Positions 43,457 through 51,541 of a stretch of 64,000 nt of DNA are shown piece after piece (positions within the stretch are counted from its first letter, which is position 1; the number at the start of each line of letters is the position of its first letter). The notes under the pieces were generated by a model. It was not told the origin of the DNA. It saw only the letters and a list, made by a program, of their open reading frames with translations, and made no database searches. Origin of the DNA: Enterovibrio gelatinilyticus. GTDB lineage: Bacteria; Pseudomonadota; Gammaproteobacteria; Enterobacterales; Vibrionaceae. Both the position numbers and the translations under genes were made by a program. The stretch lies in contig NZ_JAJUBC010000001.1 in NCBI RefSeq assembly GCF_028683095.1, positions 248,001-312,000 of the forward strand. Direction: 5' to 3'.

Positions 43457-43489
43457 ATGCCAGCATCCCAATGAATAGGATGCTGGCAT
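43457..43489 (+). terminator. Rho-independent terminator of the aldehyde dehydrogenase gene
   Basis: ATGCCAGCATCC and GGATGCTGGCAT form a perfect 12-bp stem with a short loop, 17 bases after the stop codon, followed by CTTAACTTT. Confidence 0.8.
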
Positions 43490-43559
43490 CTTAACTTTCG
43501 TCGCTGCCCTACAGCTAAATGAAAGGCTGCCTTTACCGTACGGTCCATACCTCGATACC

Positions 43560-43746
43560 GCGATGTGGAACTCAACATCCACACAGTCAAGGTTCTGAGG
43601 GCAAGTTTTCAGAGAGTGATGTTTCAGAAAACAATATTTCAAAGGGTAAAGTTCATATAACTAAGTTCTAAATAGCAAAGTTTTAAAAAGCAAAGGTTCA
43701 CAAAGCTGAAGTTTAAAAAGCTAAGATTCACAACGCTAAGTTTCAT
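43560..43746 (-). pseudogene. Degenerate 15-nt repeat array, possible pentapeptide-repeat relic
   Basis: From about 43590 to 43755 a loose 15-base unit recurs about eleven times (plus strand style GTTTAAAAAGCTAA, GATTCACAACGCTAA). Read on the minus strand from ATG 43746 it gives 35 codons of five-residue units: KLSVV, NLSFL, NFSFV, NLCFL, KLCYL, ELSYM, NFTL. These fit the pentapeptide-repeat pattern with Leu/Phe at the centre and Ser/Thr/Cys next. The phase continues past three TGA codons (NIVF, NITL, KLALR). No ribosome binding site was seen. It may be a decayed pentapeptide-repeat gene or a non-coding microsatellite; any 15-base repeat would give a five-residue period. Confidence 0.45.
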
Positions 43747-43755
43747 ACAGTAACG

Positions 43756-44100
43756 GTGCACACAACAAAAGCCTTGTGGTTAATCCAGCTAATCTCTGTG
43801 CTCAGATGCGCACTCCCCCTCTTTTGTCCAAGCAGACCAATCTAAGATACTGATTATTATCAGCTTATCTCTTTCTTTTCCCTCAAACTGCCGATACTCG
43901 CTCTCCACTCTTACCACTATTCATTTATTGAAATCGGTATATCACCCACCTTCTGTTTCTCAAATTTACCAACCATCACGAAATACGATGCCCGCCATTC
44001 CGGATGGCTTGTTCGGAAGTGCTGCGAATTGGCGTATAACTTAATGTAGATGATGCAGTTTCATCTAAAGAACTTCTTAAAAGTCAATAGGGACATTTTC
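43756..44100. other. Intergenic region before second TRAP operon
   Basis: About 345 bases with no gene. It contains the promoter region of the second TRAP operon. No clear boxes or operator repeats were identified. Confidence 0.35.
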
Positions 44101-45138
44101 ATGAAGAGTATTAAAAAATTAGCAACAGTTTCTTCAATTGTATCGGCACTCTTTGCCCCACTAGCATCCGCTGATCCCGTGAAGTTAAACATGCCATCGG
44201 TTTACCCAGGATCGCTGACCCAGCTTGGTACAGCGGGGGTGCGTGTAGCAGATACCGTCAACCTAATATCTGGCGGCGAAGTAAAGATAAAGTTCTTTGA
44301 ACCGGGTGCCCTTGTTCCAGCGCTAGAAATATTCGACGCTGTTTCAAATGGCTCTGTTGATGCAGGTTGGTCTACCTCCGGTTATTGGGGTTCGAAGAAT
44401 TCTGCGTTGAATATTTTTGCCACTGTTCCCTTCGGCCCTCAAGCGGGCGAGTACCTCGCATGGATGTGGTATGGCGACGGCGATAAGCTTAAGAACGAAA
44501 TCTACAATAGACACGGTATCCAGAGTATTACCTGTGGTATCCACTCTCCAGAAACGTCAGGCTGGTTCAAAAAGGAAATCAACAGCCCAGCAGATCTTAA
44601 GGGCTTGAAAATGCGCTTCTACGGCATTGGCGCTAAGGTCATGCAGAAACTCGGAGTCGATACGCAATTGTTAGCCGGCGGTGATATTTTCCCCGCATTG
44701 GAGCGCGGTACCATTGATGCGACCGAATTCTCCATGCCCGCAATTGATCTCAAGCTCGGTTTCTACAATGCGGCCAAACATAACTACTTCCCTGGCTGGC
44801 ATCAGCAATCCACGATTCAAGAACTGCTGGTTAACAAAAAGAAGTGGGACGGTATGACCGAACGACAGCAGGCGATAATCGAAACCACTTGTCGATCTAA
44901 CATTGCCACTCAATATGCGGAAGGTGAAGCGATTCAGGCTCCCGCGCTGGCTGAAATGAAGGAAAAAGGCGTAATAACGCACCGTTGGAATGACGAGATG
45001 CTCGACGCGCTTAGAGGCGGTTGGATTACCGTTCTTGCTGAAGAAAAAGCCGCCAACCCTGAGTTCGAGAGCGTCTGGAATAACCTCGAACAATTCCGAG
45101 AGCAATATGCAGTCTGGAAGAACCTCGGGTACCTCTAG
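44101..45138 (+). CDS. TRAP transporter substrate-binding protein (DctP family, TakP-like), second system
   Basis: A 345-aa periplasmic protein with a signal peptide (MKSIKKLATVSSIVSALFAP, cleaved after ASA). The frame opens at 44050, but ATG 44101 has AGGGA eight bases upstream and starts the signal peptide. TSGYWGSKNSALNIFATVPF, LKGLKMRFYGIGAKVMQKLG with the carboxylate-binding Arg, and PAIDLKLGFYNAAKHNYFPG resemble the 2-oxoacid-binding (TakP) group. It differs clearly from the DctP at 32362. A hairpin follows, then dctQ and dctM. Likely ligand is an aliphatic or sugar-derived acid processed by the enzymes downstream. Confidence 0.92.
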   Translation: MKSIKKLATVSSIVSALFAPLASADPVKLNMPSVYPGSLTQLGTAGVRVADTVNLISGGEVKIKFFEPGALVPALEIFDAVSNGSVDAGWSTSGYWGSKNSALNIFATVPFGPQAGEYLAWMWYGDGDKLKNEIYNRHGIQSITCGIHSPETSGWFKKEINSPADLKGLKMRFYGIGAKVMQKLGVDTQLLAGGDIFPALERGTIDATEFSMPAIDLKLGFYNAAKHNYFPGWHQQSTIQELLVNKKKWDGMTERQQAIIETTCRSNIATQYAEGEAIQAPALAEMKEKGVITHRWNDEMLDALRGGWITVLAEEKAANPEFESVWNNLEQFREQYAVWKNLGYL

Positions 45139-45161
45139 TCACATCTTAGAAAAACAAGATC

Positions 45162-45182
45162 AGGCCGCCGCGTAGTCGGCCT
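45162..45182 (+). terminator. Hairpin between dctP and dctQ, second TRAP system
   Basis: AGGCCG and CGGCCT pair around CCGCGTAGT, followed by TTAGTTT. It lies 23 bases after dctP. It probably terminates part of the transcripts so that binding protein exceeds permease, as in the first TRAP system. Confidence 0.6.
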
Positions 45183-45249
45183 TTAGTTTCTAAGCTGTAG
45201 TAAGTGCTTATGAAATAAACGCTTTGGTGAAAAAGCCTGGAGGGGTATC

Positions 45250-45804
45250 TTGCAATTTTTTATTGGTTTTTCTGAAACTATTGACCGAGTCATGAGGTTT
45301 CTCGCGATGTTTGGCGGTTGGCTGGGCGTCATGTTGATTGTCGCTGTTTGTTATGATGTGGTCACACGCTACTTCGGTGTTCCTAAACCCGACGGAATAA
45401 ATTCCACTATGATCCAAGAGTCAGAATACTGGCTGCACAGTTTTCTCATTGTTTTTTCGATTGGTTACGCTTATCTCAAGAATGCTCATGTTCGCGTTGA
45501 CCTTTTTCGGCCCAGTTTCTCGCTAAAAACCAAGCTCTGGATCGAACTCATCGGTCTTTTGACAGCGGTCATTCCATACTCGCTATTGGGCATCTGGCTC
45601 GCCTGGCCTTACACGGTCAAATCGTATCTTTCCGGCGAAATTTCCAAGTCACAAAATGGGCTTTCAGACCTCTGGATTCTGAAAGGCGGACTCGTCGTTC
45701 TTTTTGTACTCATCTTTTTTGCAGGCCTTTCTAAGCTCATTAAGATCATCGCAGCACTCCGCGGCGACCTCTCGATGGAAGCAGCAAATGGAGAAGAATT
45801 ATGA
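45250..45804 (+). CDS. TRAP transporter small permease (DctQ family), second system
   Basis: A 184-aa four-helix membrane protein. IAVCYDVVTRYFGVPKPDGI and SEYWLHSFLIVFSIGYAYLK are DctQ-like. TTG 45250 has GGAGG four or five bases upstream. It overlaps dctM by four bases. It is longer than the first DctQ by 18 residues, mainly at the loop after helix 1. Confidence 0.9.
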   Translation: MQFFIGFSETIDRVMRFLAMFGGWLGVMLIVAVCYDVVTRYFGVPKPDGINSTMIQESEYWLHSFLIVFSIGYAYLKNAHVRVDLFRPSFSLKTKLWIELIGLLTAVIPYSLLGIWLAWPYTVKSYLSGEISKSQNGLSDLWILKGGLVVLFVLIFFAGLSKLIKIIAALRGDLSMEAANGEEL

Positions 45805-47270
45805 CGCTGATTGAAGCGCTTCCGCTGTTCATGTTCGCCGTGCTTGGTTTACTACTATTCACCGGTTTACCGGTCACTTTTGTCCTTGCCGGTGTCGGTC
45901 TTGGGTTTGCCATAATTGGCATCGGGTTCGGCGAGTTTTTGCCCATTCAATTCAAAGTACTGCCCTCACGGATCTTTGGCAGCATTTTCGAAAATGCAAT
46001 ACTCACAGCAATTCCGATGTTCATTTTCATGGGGACAATGCTCGAAAAATCTGGCGTAGCCCGTGATCTTTTAAATTGTCTTCAGGTGCTACTGCGCCGC
46101 GTACCCGGAGGGCTTGCGCTTGGCGTGACACTGATGGGGACAATACTGGCTGCAACCACAGGTATCATTGGCGCATCGGTGATTATGATGACGCTGCTCG
46201 CACTACCAGTGATGATAGAGCGCAAATACAATCATGAGTTAGCGACGGGCACCATTGCCGCCTCAGGCACGCTCGGGATTTTAATCCCACCATCCATCAT
46301 GTTGGTAATCATGGCCGACCTGCTCTCGCGTTCGGTCGGTGATCTCTTTATGGCGGCAGTATTCCCAGGCCTATTACTGGCTGGACTCTATATCGCCTAT
46401 ATCGTCATCCGCTGCACGTTAAATCCCAAGTTAGCCCCTACGCTGGATGCTGATCTTGGGCCGCAGAACCTAGCCGCGGTCTTAGTCATGGTGTTCCGCA
46501 GCTTCGTGCCTCCCATTCTTCTCATCTCTATGGTGCTCGGTTCGATCCTTGGTGGCTTTGCGACGCCGACAGAAGCGGCTGGTGTGGGTGCCATGGGCGC
46601 TATCCTGCTCGGTTTTATCAACCTTGTTCTTTTGCCCTCAATGGGTGTTGCCGAAGTCGCAGGCCTTAATCCGAATGCTGACGATGGCATGGGTGATCAC
46701 GCCGTTGGCGGTGGCTTTATCAAAGAGCTGCGTCATTTTGGTAGCATCCTCACTGAGGTTGTAGAACGTGCGATGCTAACAAACGCCATGATCTTCGGCA
46801 TTTTTATTGGGGCAACGCTTTTCAGCTATGTGTTCCGAGCGCTCGGTGGTGATGATATTGTCATTGAACTGGTGCATTCGCTTGGTCTTGGCCCTTGGGG
46901 ATTCCTGTTCCTGATTATGGGGCTCGTATTCATACTCGGATTCTTCTTCGATTGGCTCGAAATCACTCTGATTGTGCTGCCGGTCTTTGCACCGATCATT
47001 GCACAACTTGATTTCGGCGATCACATGCCGCAAATCGAAGTCACCTATTGGTTTGCGATCTTGCTGGCAATGAATCTTCAAACCTCATTTTTAACTCCGC
47101 CCTTCGGCTTTGCACTCTTCTACCTGAAAGCAGTGGCACCACCCGCGGTCAAGATCAGCGAAGTGTATCGCGGGATCATTCCGTTTGTGATGTTGCAACT
47201 TATCGGTCTGGCGCTCGTGATTGCCTATCCGGACATTGCGCTCTGGTTGCCTAGAGTTCTGCAGGACTAA
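45801..47270 (+). CDS. TRAP transporter large permease (DctM family), second system
   Basis: A 489-aa permease with about twelve helices. GTLGILIPPSIMLVIMADLL, FATPTEAAGVGAMGAILLGF and TSFLTPPFGFALFYLKAVAP are landmarks. A cytoplasmic loop of about 50 residues (VAGLNPNADDGMGDHAVGGG) is inserted near the middle, as in the larger DctM forms of the TakPQM type. It overlaps dctQ by ATGA. It ends 50 bases before a LysR gene on the same strand. Confidence 0.93.
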   Translation: MTLIEALPLFMFAVLGLLLFTGLPVTFVLAGVGLGFAIIGIGFGEFLPIQFKVLPSRIFGSIFENAILTAIPMFIFMGTMLEKSGVARDLLNCLQVLLRRVPGGLALGVTLMGTILAATTGIIGASVIMMTLLALPVMIERKYNHELATGTIAASGTLGILIPPSIMLVIMADLLSRSVGDLFMAAVFPGLLLAGLYIAYIVIRCTLNPKLAPTLDADLGPQNLAAVLVMVFRSFVPPILLISMVLGSILGGFATPTEAAGVGAMGAILLGFINLVLLPSMGVAEVAGLNPNADDGMGDHAVGGGFIKELRHFGSILTEVVERAMLTNAMIFGIFIGATLFSYVFRALGGDDIVIELVHSLGLGPWGFLFLIMGLVFILGFFFDWLEITLIVLPVFAPIIAQLDFGDHMPQIEVTYWFAILLAMNLQTSFLTPPFGFALFYLKAVAPPAVKISEVYRGIIPFVMLQLIGLALVIAYPDIALWLPRVLQD

Positions 47271-47319
47271 TGCAAAGAGCTAGTGATATCTTAATTCTCG
47301 TTTGAGGTATGTTGCTATT

Positions 47320-48279
47320 ATGAATAAGGAATCGACACCTTTAGACCGGAGACTGAACGTGACAATAGTCGGTACGAGATCCTCGACAGCGAACTTCGAC
47401 ATTACCACTTTGCGTTTGTTTGTGTGTGTGGCTGAACAAGGGAATATCGCGGAGGCGTCGCGGATTAATCACATCGCGGCGTCAGCGATCAGCAAGCGGA
47501 TTTCGGACCTTGAAGCACGCGTTGGCGTTAATTTGCTCTATCGGTTGCGCGGTGGTGTGGAACCCACACAGGCTGGCAAGGCAATGCTGCGGCATGCAAA
47601 ACGTGTTCTGCTGCTTATGGAAGACATGGACGCCGAACTGAGCGAATTTACACACGGCATGCGCGGACAGGTGCGATTGTGGGCCAATACGTCGAGTATC
47701 ACGCAGTTTCTACCAGAAGATATATCACGTTATGTGGAGCGCTTCCCTGAGGTTGGCATAGAGTTACGGGAGGAAACCAGCCAGATCATCATTGATGGTG
47801 TTCGCGAGGGCCTTACTGACTTAGGGATATTTTCCGGTCATACCGATAGCGGCGATCTGGAAACTCGTGTGTACCGTCATGACACTCTCATGGTCATCCT
47901 GCCCTCAGGACACCCCTTGGAAGGGCATGAGAAGTTAAAGCTGACTGACATCGCAGCCTATAATCAAGTCGGTCTGCAAGATGGCAGTTCACTGCAAAAC
48001 CAACTCTTACACGAAGCCTCCTCGCTAGAGGAGCCACTCCGGCTTCGTGTAAGAGTGCTGAGTTTTGATGGCATTCGACGCATGGTAGAAGCTGGCTTGG
48101 GATTGGCAGTGCTGCCTGAAGGCGCTGTTATCCCTTTCCTCGAAATGGGAACCTTCACTGCCGTTAAGCTCGACGAACCCTGGGCAAAACGTTCACTGAT
48201 ACTGGGTTTCAGAGACTATAAATCATTGCCGGTGGTAGCCCGGACACTGATTGAATGTCTGGCTCCAGAATCCTCGTAG
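47320..48279 (+). CDS. LysR-family transcriptional regulator
   Basis: About 319 aa. The N-terminal winged helix is LRLFVCVAEQGNIAEASRIN and SAISKRISDLEARVGVNLLY, and the effector domain carries the VRLWANTSSITQFLPEDI and EAGLGLAVLPEGAV stretches. The frame opens at TTG 47302; ATG 47320 is preferred, but the 20-residue extension before the helix is unusual. It lies in line with the TRAP genes and upstream of the GMC gene, so it probably senses the imported acid and controls both. A long inverted repeat follows it. Confidence 0.9.
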   Translation: MNKESTPLDRRLNVTIVGTRSSTANFDITTLRLFVCVAEQGNIAEASRINHIAASAISKRISDLEARVGVNLLYRLRGGVEPTQAGKAMLRHAKRVLLLMEDMDAELSEFTHGMRGQVRLWANTSSITQFLPEDISRYVERFPEVGIELREETSQIIIDGVREGLTDLGIFSGHTDSGDLETRVYRHDTLMVILPSGHPLEGHEKLKLTDIAAYNQVGLQDGSSLQNQLLHEASSLEEPLRLRVRVLSFDGIRRMVEAGLGLAVLPEGAVIPFLEMGTFTAVKLDEPWAKRSLILGFRDYKSLPVVARTLIECLAPESS

Positions 48280-48324
48280 AACGCCTACCCAAACACATTT
48301 AGAGGCAACCTTATCGTTTCATTA

Positions 48325-48376
48325 CGCCCTTACTCACTCTGTGTTGTAGACCAATAGCACAGAGTGAGTAAGGGCG
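48325..48376. repeat. 19-bp perfect inverted repeat after lysR
   Basis: The arms 48325-48343 (CGCCCTTACTCACTCTGTG) and 48358-48376 are perfect complements around a 14-base loop. There is no U-run on either strand. It may be a long-stem terminator of lysR or an intergenic hairpin repeat; the mixed sequence and exact arms point to selection or recent origin. Confidence 0.75.
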
Positions 48377-48533
48377 ACCGTCCCACTCGACCATGCTGCG
48401 TTCGCGATCCGATATGTCCAACCTCTTTATTGGGAAGTGGTGAAGGGAAGAAAAGTTTGCAATTCTTAATTAAAAATCAAATACGTTCGACGTAGACCCT
48501 TTCCAATTACTCACACAGTTAGGTAGATCTCAT

Positions 48534-50207
48534 ATGCCCCTCGTTAAAGAAATTTTTGATTACGTCATCATTGGCGGCGGAACAGCTGGAGCGCTGCTCA
48601 CCAATCGCCTTAGCGAGAATGGCGCTAGCGTTTGTCTCCTTGAGGCCGGACCTAGTGATATCAATCCATTAATCCACATCCCTGCCGGCTATATAAAGAA
48701 TGTCTATTCGAAAACACTGACTTGGGGTTTTGAGGCGGAGGCCAGTGCAGGCACGGCGGGGCGTCGATTTTCTCTGCCTCAGGGGCGAGTGCTTGGAGGT
48801 TCGAGTTCCATTAACGGCCTGAATCATAACCGAGGACAACGTGCAGACTTCGACCATTGGGCAGCGCTTGGAAATCCGGGTTGGTCCTACAACGAAGTAC
48901 TTCCCTACTTTCGCCGTTCAGAGCACAAAATAGGTAAGGCTGACAAACGATACCGAGGGCTTGACGGTGAGCTATCAATCACCGACCTTGATTGGCATCA
49001 TCCCGTGTCTGAAGCGTTCGTAAAAGGCGCGCAAGAACTTGGGATCCCCGAAAATCCAGACTATAACGGCGCACGGCAAGACGGTGTCGGATATTACCAA
49101 CGCTGTATCAACAAAGGCTTTCGTATTTCATCGGCTCGTGCCTTTCTGGGAACAGCTAAAAAACGGCCTAGCGTAGAGGTGCGCACCAACGCCCAAGCGA
49201 CAGCGATTCTTTTCGAAGGTAAGCGTGCGGTGGGCGTAAGCTACATGAAAGGTGGCCCCTCCGGGAAGGCGCACAACGTCATGGCTCGTCGCGAGGTTAT
49301 CGTTTCTGCAGGAACCATCAATACCGCGAAATTGTTACAAATATCGGGTGTCGGCGACGCTAAACTACTGGCTGAGCTCGGTGTTCCTGTGGTCCATGAT
49401 TTACCGGGTGTCGGCAATAATTTACGTGATCATTATGGGGTACGCATGGTGTCACGTGTAAAAGGTATCCGCACGATAAACAGTATGGCACAAGGCCCAC
49501 GACTGCTGCTGGAAATTGGCCGCTGGTTGCTCCGTAAACCCAGCCTATTGGCGGTCAGCCCTTCTCTTGCCCATGCTTTCTGGAAGTCGGATGAGACAAT
49601 GGACAAACCCGACTTGCAGTTTGTGTTCTCGCCAGCAAGTTTCCGTGAGGGCGTGGTGGGTTTGCTCGATAAAAAGCCAGGGATGACAACGGGAGTGTGG
49701 CAAGAGCGACCAGAAAGCACAGGTTTCGTTCGCGCCCGTTCTTCGAACCCATTCGACACCCCCATTGTGCAGCCCAATTATTTGGCTAACGAGAAAGATC
49801 AGCAAGTGTTGCTTGCAGGAATGCGCCTCGCACGACGACTAATGCGTACTTCTACTCTTGCGCCCTACTTTGACCATGAGACTGCGCCGGGTGATGATGT
49901 GCAGACAGACGAGGAACTCCTAGATTTTGCACGCAAAAACGGTACCACGGTCTATCACCTCATTGGCACGGCACGCATGGGGCCTGATTCGGATCCCGAA
50001 GCCGTCGTCGACGCTCAACTGCGCGTCCATGGGCTTGATGGGTTGCGCGTCGTTGACGCCTCCATTATGCCATCGATGCCTTCGGCAAATACCAACGCGG
50101 CGACACTCATGATCGCAGAAAAGGCTTCCGATATGATTAGAGGGTTAACGCCTCTTGCGCCAGCCGAAAACATCGCGAACGAAGAGGCCACGGAAACTCT
50201 CTGTTGA
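48534..50207 (+). CDS. GMC-family FAD oxidoreductase (choline-dehydrogenase-like)
   Basis: A 557-aa flavoprotein. FAD-binding motif FDYVIIGGGTAGALLTNRLS, first GMC signature GRVLGGSSSINGLNHNRGQ, second signature GTINTAKLLQISGVG, and the catalytic His and Asn in VYHLIGTARMGPDSDPEA and PSMPSANTNAATLMIAE. The family oxidises primary alcohols to aldehydes. It follows lysR after 254 bases. With the aldehyde dehydrogenase at 41985 it could oxidise a polyol or alkyl alcohol to an acid. The long C-terminal tail (LAPAENIANEEATETLC) has no visible motif. Confidence 0.93.
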   Translation: MPLVKEIFDYVIIGGGTAGALLTNRLSENGASVCLLEAGPSDINPLIHIPAGYIKNVYSKTLTWGFEAEASAGTAGRRFSLPQGRVLGGSSSINGLNHNRGQRADFDHWAALGNPGWSYNEVLPYFRRSEHKIGKADKRYRGLDGELSITDLDWHHPVSEAFVKGAQELGIPENPDYNGARQDGVGYYQRCINKGFRISSARAFLGTAKKRPSVEVRTNAQATAILFEGKRAVGVSYMKGGPSGKAHNVMARREVIVSAGTINTAKLLQISGVGDAKLLAELGVPVVHDLPGVGNNLRDHYGVRMVSRVKGIRTINSMAQGPRLLLEIGRWLLRKPSLLAVSPSLAHAFWKSDETMDKPDLQFVFSPASFREGVVGLLDKKPGMTTGVWQERPESTGFVRARSSNPFDTPIVQPNYLANEKDQQVLLAGMRLARRLMRTSTLAPYFDHETAPGDDVQTDEELLDFARKNGTTVYHLIGTARMGPDSDPEAVVDAQLRVHGLDGLRVVDASIMPSMPSANTNAATLMIAEKASDMIRGLTPLAPAENIANEEATETLC

Positions 50208-50393
50208 TCGTTTTTTGAGCCTCTCGGGACTGAGATACCTCTTTCCCATGAAAGGTTCAAGTAGTCGGCTGAGGTAGACGCCAGATGCGCTGACAGGCAA
50301 CCCTTCGCCTTCGAAACGCATCCGATTTTATTTCTTCTCACTATGCCGGTTTCCCGGCTCTCAGGCGCGCTTTTCTAACCTTGAAACGGACGT

Positions 50394-50431
50394 ATACAGA
50401 CGATGTTCACCACAGCGAACATCGTCTGTAT
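50394..50431. repeat. 15-bp perfect inverted repeat
   Basis: ATACAGACGATGTTC and GAACATCGTCTGTAT are exact complements around ACCACAGC. It stands about 190 bases after the GMC stop. It could terminate the GMC transcript or act as a large operator for the following dehydrogenase/dehydratase operon. No U-run follows. Confidence 0.75.
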
Positions 50432-50462
50432 GCCATGGTTTTGTCGCACCCAAAATCTAGCG

Positions 50463-50519
50463 CTCACACCAAGACCTGGCAGTCACATCAAGATCTTGCA
50501 CTCACATCGAGATCTTGCG
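50463..50519 (+). repeat. Three 19-bp tandem repeats
   Basis: Three 19-base units lie head to tail: CTCACACCAAGACCTGGCA, GTCACATCAAGATCTTGCA and CTCACATCGAGATCTTGCG, with a degraded further copy just before them (CACCCAAAATCTAGCG). Units 2 and 3 differ at three places. There are no spacers, so this is not a CRISPR. They lie 120-175 bases before the next gene and could be repeated regulator sites. Confidence 0.75.
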
Positions 50520-50638
50520 CTAACAATAGCGGCAACGTATTTCGGTAACGGGGGCATCGTTATTGAACGCTTCGGGAGTCATTCCTTACCCATTATGATC
50601 AAGTCATAGATAACAATGACAAGGACAGAGGTGTATTG

Positions 50639-51541
50639 ATGAAAGCTGGTTTTGTGGGCGTTGGTCAAATGGGTGGCCCTATGGCTGTCAATCTGGCTTC
50701 AAGCGTTGAGGTAATTGCATACTGTCGAAATAAATCCGTTCGTCAGTCTCTCGCAGTATCTGGGGTGGTCACTACGGAAAATTTGCAGGACGTCGCAGAA
50801 GCAGACGTTATTTTCTTGTGTTTACCTAGCGCGAACGTCGTCGAACAGGTTCTTTTTGGCGCAGATGGATTGGCTGACGTTTTACGTCCGGGAACGGTTG
50901 TTGTTGATACCAGCACCGTCGAATACAGCACGACGATTTCTATTTCAGAGAAGCTTGCTTCACTTGATGTGAAGTTTGTGGATGCGCCCGTATCCGGTAT
51001 GAGAGCACGCGCTGAAGATGGCACCCTAACCGTCATGTGTGGCGGCGACCAAAGCTTGGTTGAGGATCTCAACCCGCTTTTTTCCAGCATGGCATCAAAA
51101 ATCCTGTATATGGGCCCGATTGGTAGTGGGCAACTCACCAAACTGATTAATCAGCTGCTCTTTGATATCAACGCCGCAGCCTTGGCCGAGATCCTGCCGC
51201 TGGCGGTCAAGCTTGGGCTTGACCCAACCAAAGTCGGGGATGTTGTTAATAGCGGAACCGGACGAAGCTATGCGTCAGAATTCTTCATTCCCAATGTCTT
51301 AAAAGGGATCTTTGATAAAGGATACCCCTTAGAGCATGCCTACAAAGACTTGATCAGTGGGGCTGAAGTATCGGCACAACATCAAATACCAACACCTGTC
51401 TTATCGGCTGCAACAGCAACGTATCAAATGGCATTACTTAACGGACATGGCGCAAAAGATAAAGGCGCAATGATCCGCGTCTTCGAAGACCTGCTCAATG
51501 TCAAATTTCGCTCCGACAATACGGAAGGAGATTCTAAATGA
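50639..51541 (+). CDS. 3-hydroxyisobutyrate/tartronate-semialdehyde-type dehydrogenase
   Basis: About 300 aa of the beta-hydroxyacid dehydrogenase family. Cofactor motif MKAGFVGVGQMGGPMAVNLA (G-x-G-x2-G), substrate motif VDAPVSGMRARAEDGTLT and the catalytic Lys in GSGQLTKLINQLL. It starts at ATG 50639 with GAGG seven bases upstream and overlaps the dehydratase gene by four bases. It should oxidise or reduce a 3-hydroxy acid or semialdehyde generated by the dehydratase branch. Substrate not determined. Confidence 0.9.
   Translation: MKAGFVGVGQMGGPMAVNLASSVEVIAYCRNKSVRQSLAVSGVVTTENLQDVAEADVIFLCLPSANVVEQVLFGADGLADVLRPGTVVVDTSTVEYSTTISISEKLASLDVKFVDAPVSGMRARAEDGTLTVMCGGDQSLVEDLNPLFSSMASKILYMGPIGSGQLTKLINQLLFDINAAALAEILPLAVKLGLDPTKVGDVVNSGTGRSYASEFFIPNVLKGIFDKGYPLEHAYKDLISGAEVSAQHQIPTPVLSAATATYQMALLNGHGAKDKGAMIRVFEDLLNVKFRSDNTEGDSK

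Larger units (their letters stand above)
50208..50638. other. Intergenic region holding an inverted repeat and a tandem repeat
   Basis: About 430 bases between the GMC and dehydrogenase genes. It contains the 15-bp inverted repeat at 50394-50431 and the 19-base tandem repeats at 50463-50519, described separately. The ribosome binding site of the next gene (GAGG, seven bases before ATG 50639) is at its end. No gene was supported. Confidence 0.5.

Noticed and set aside
50463-50519. Possible CRISPR array
   Set aside because: The 19-base units are contiguous with no spacers, and no cas genes are present.
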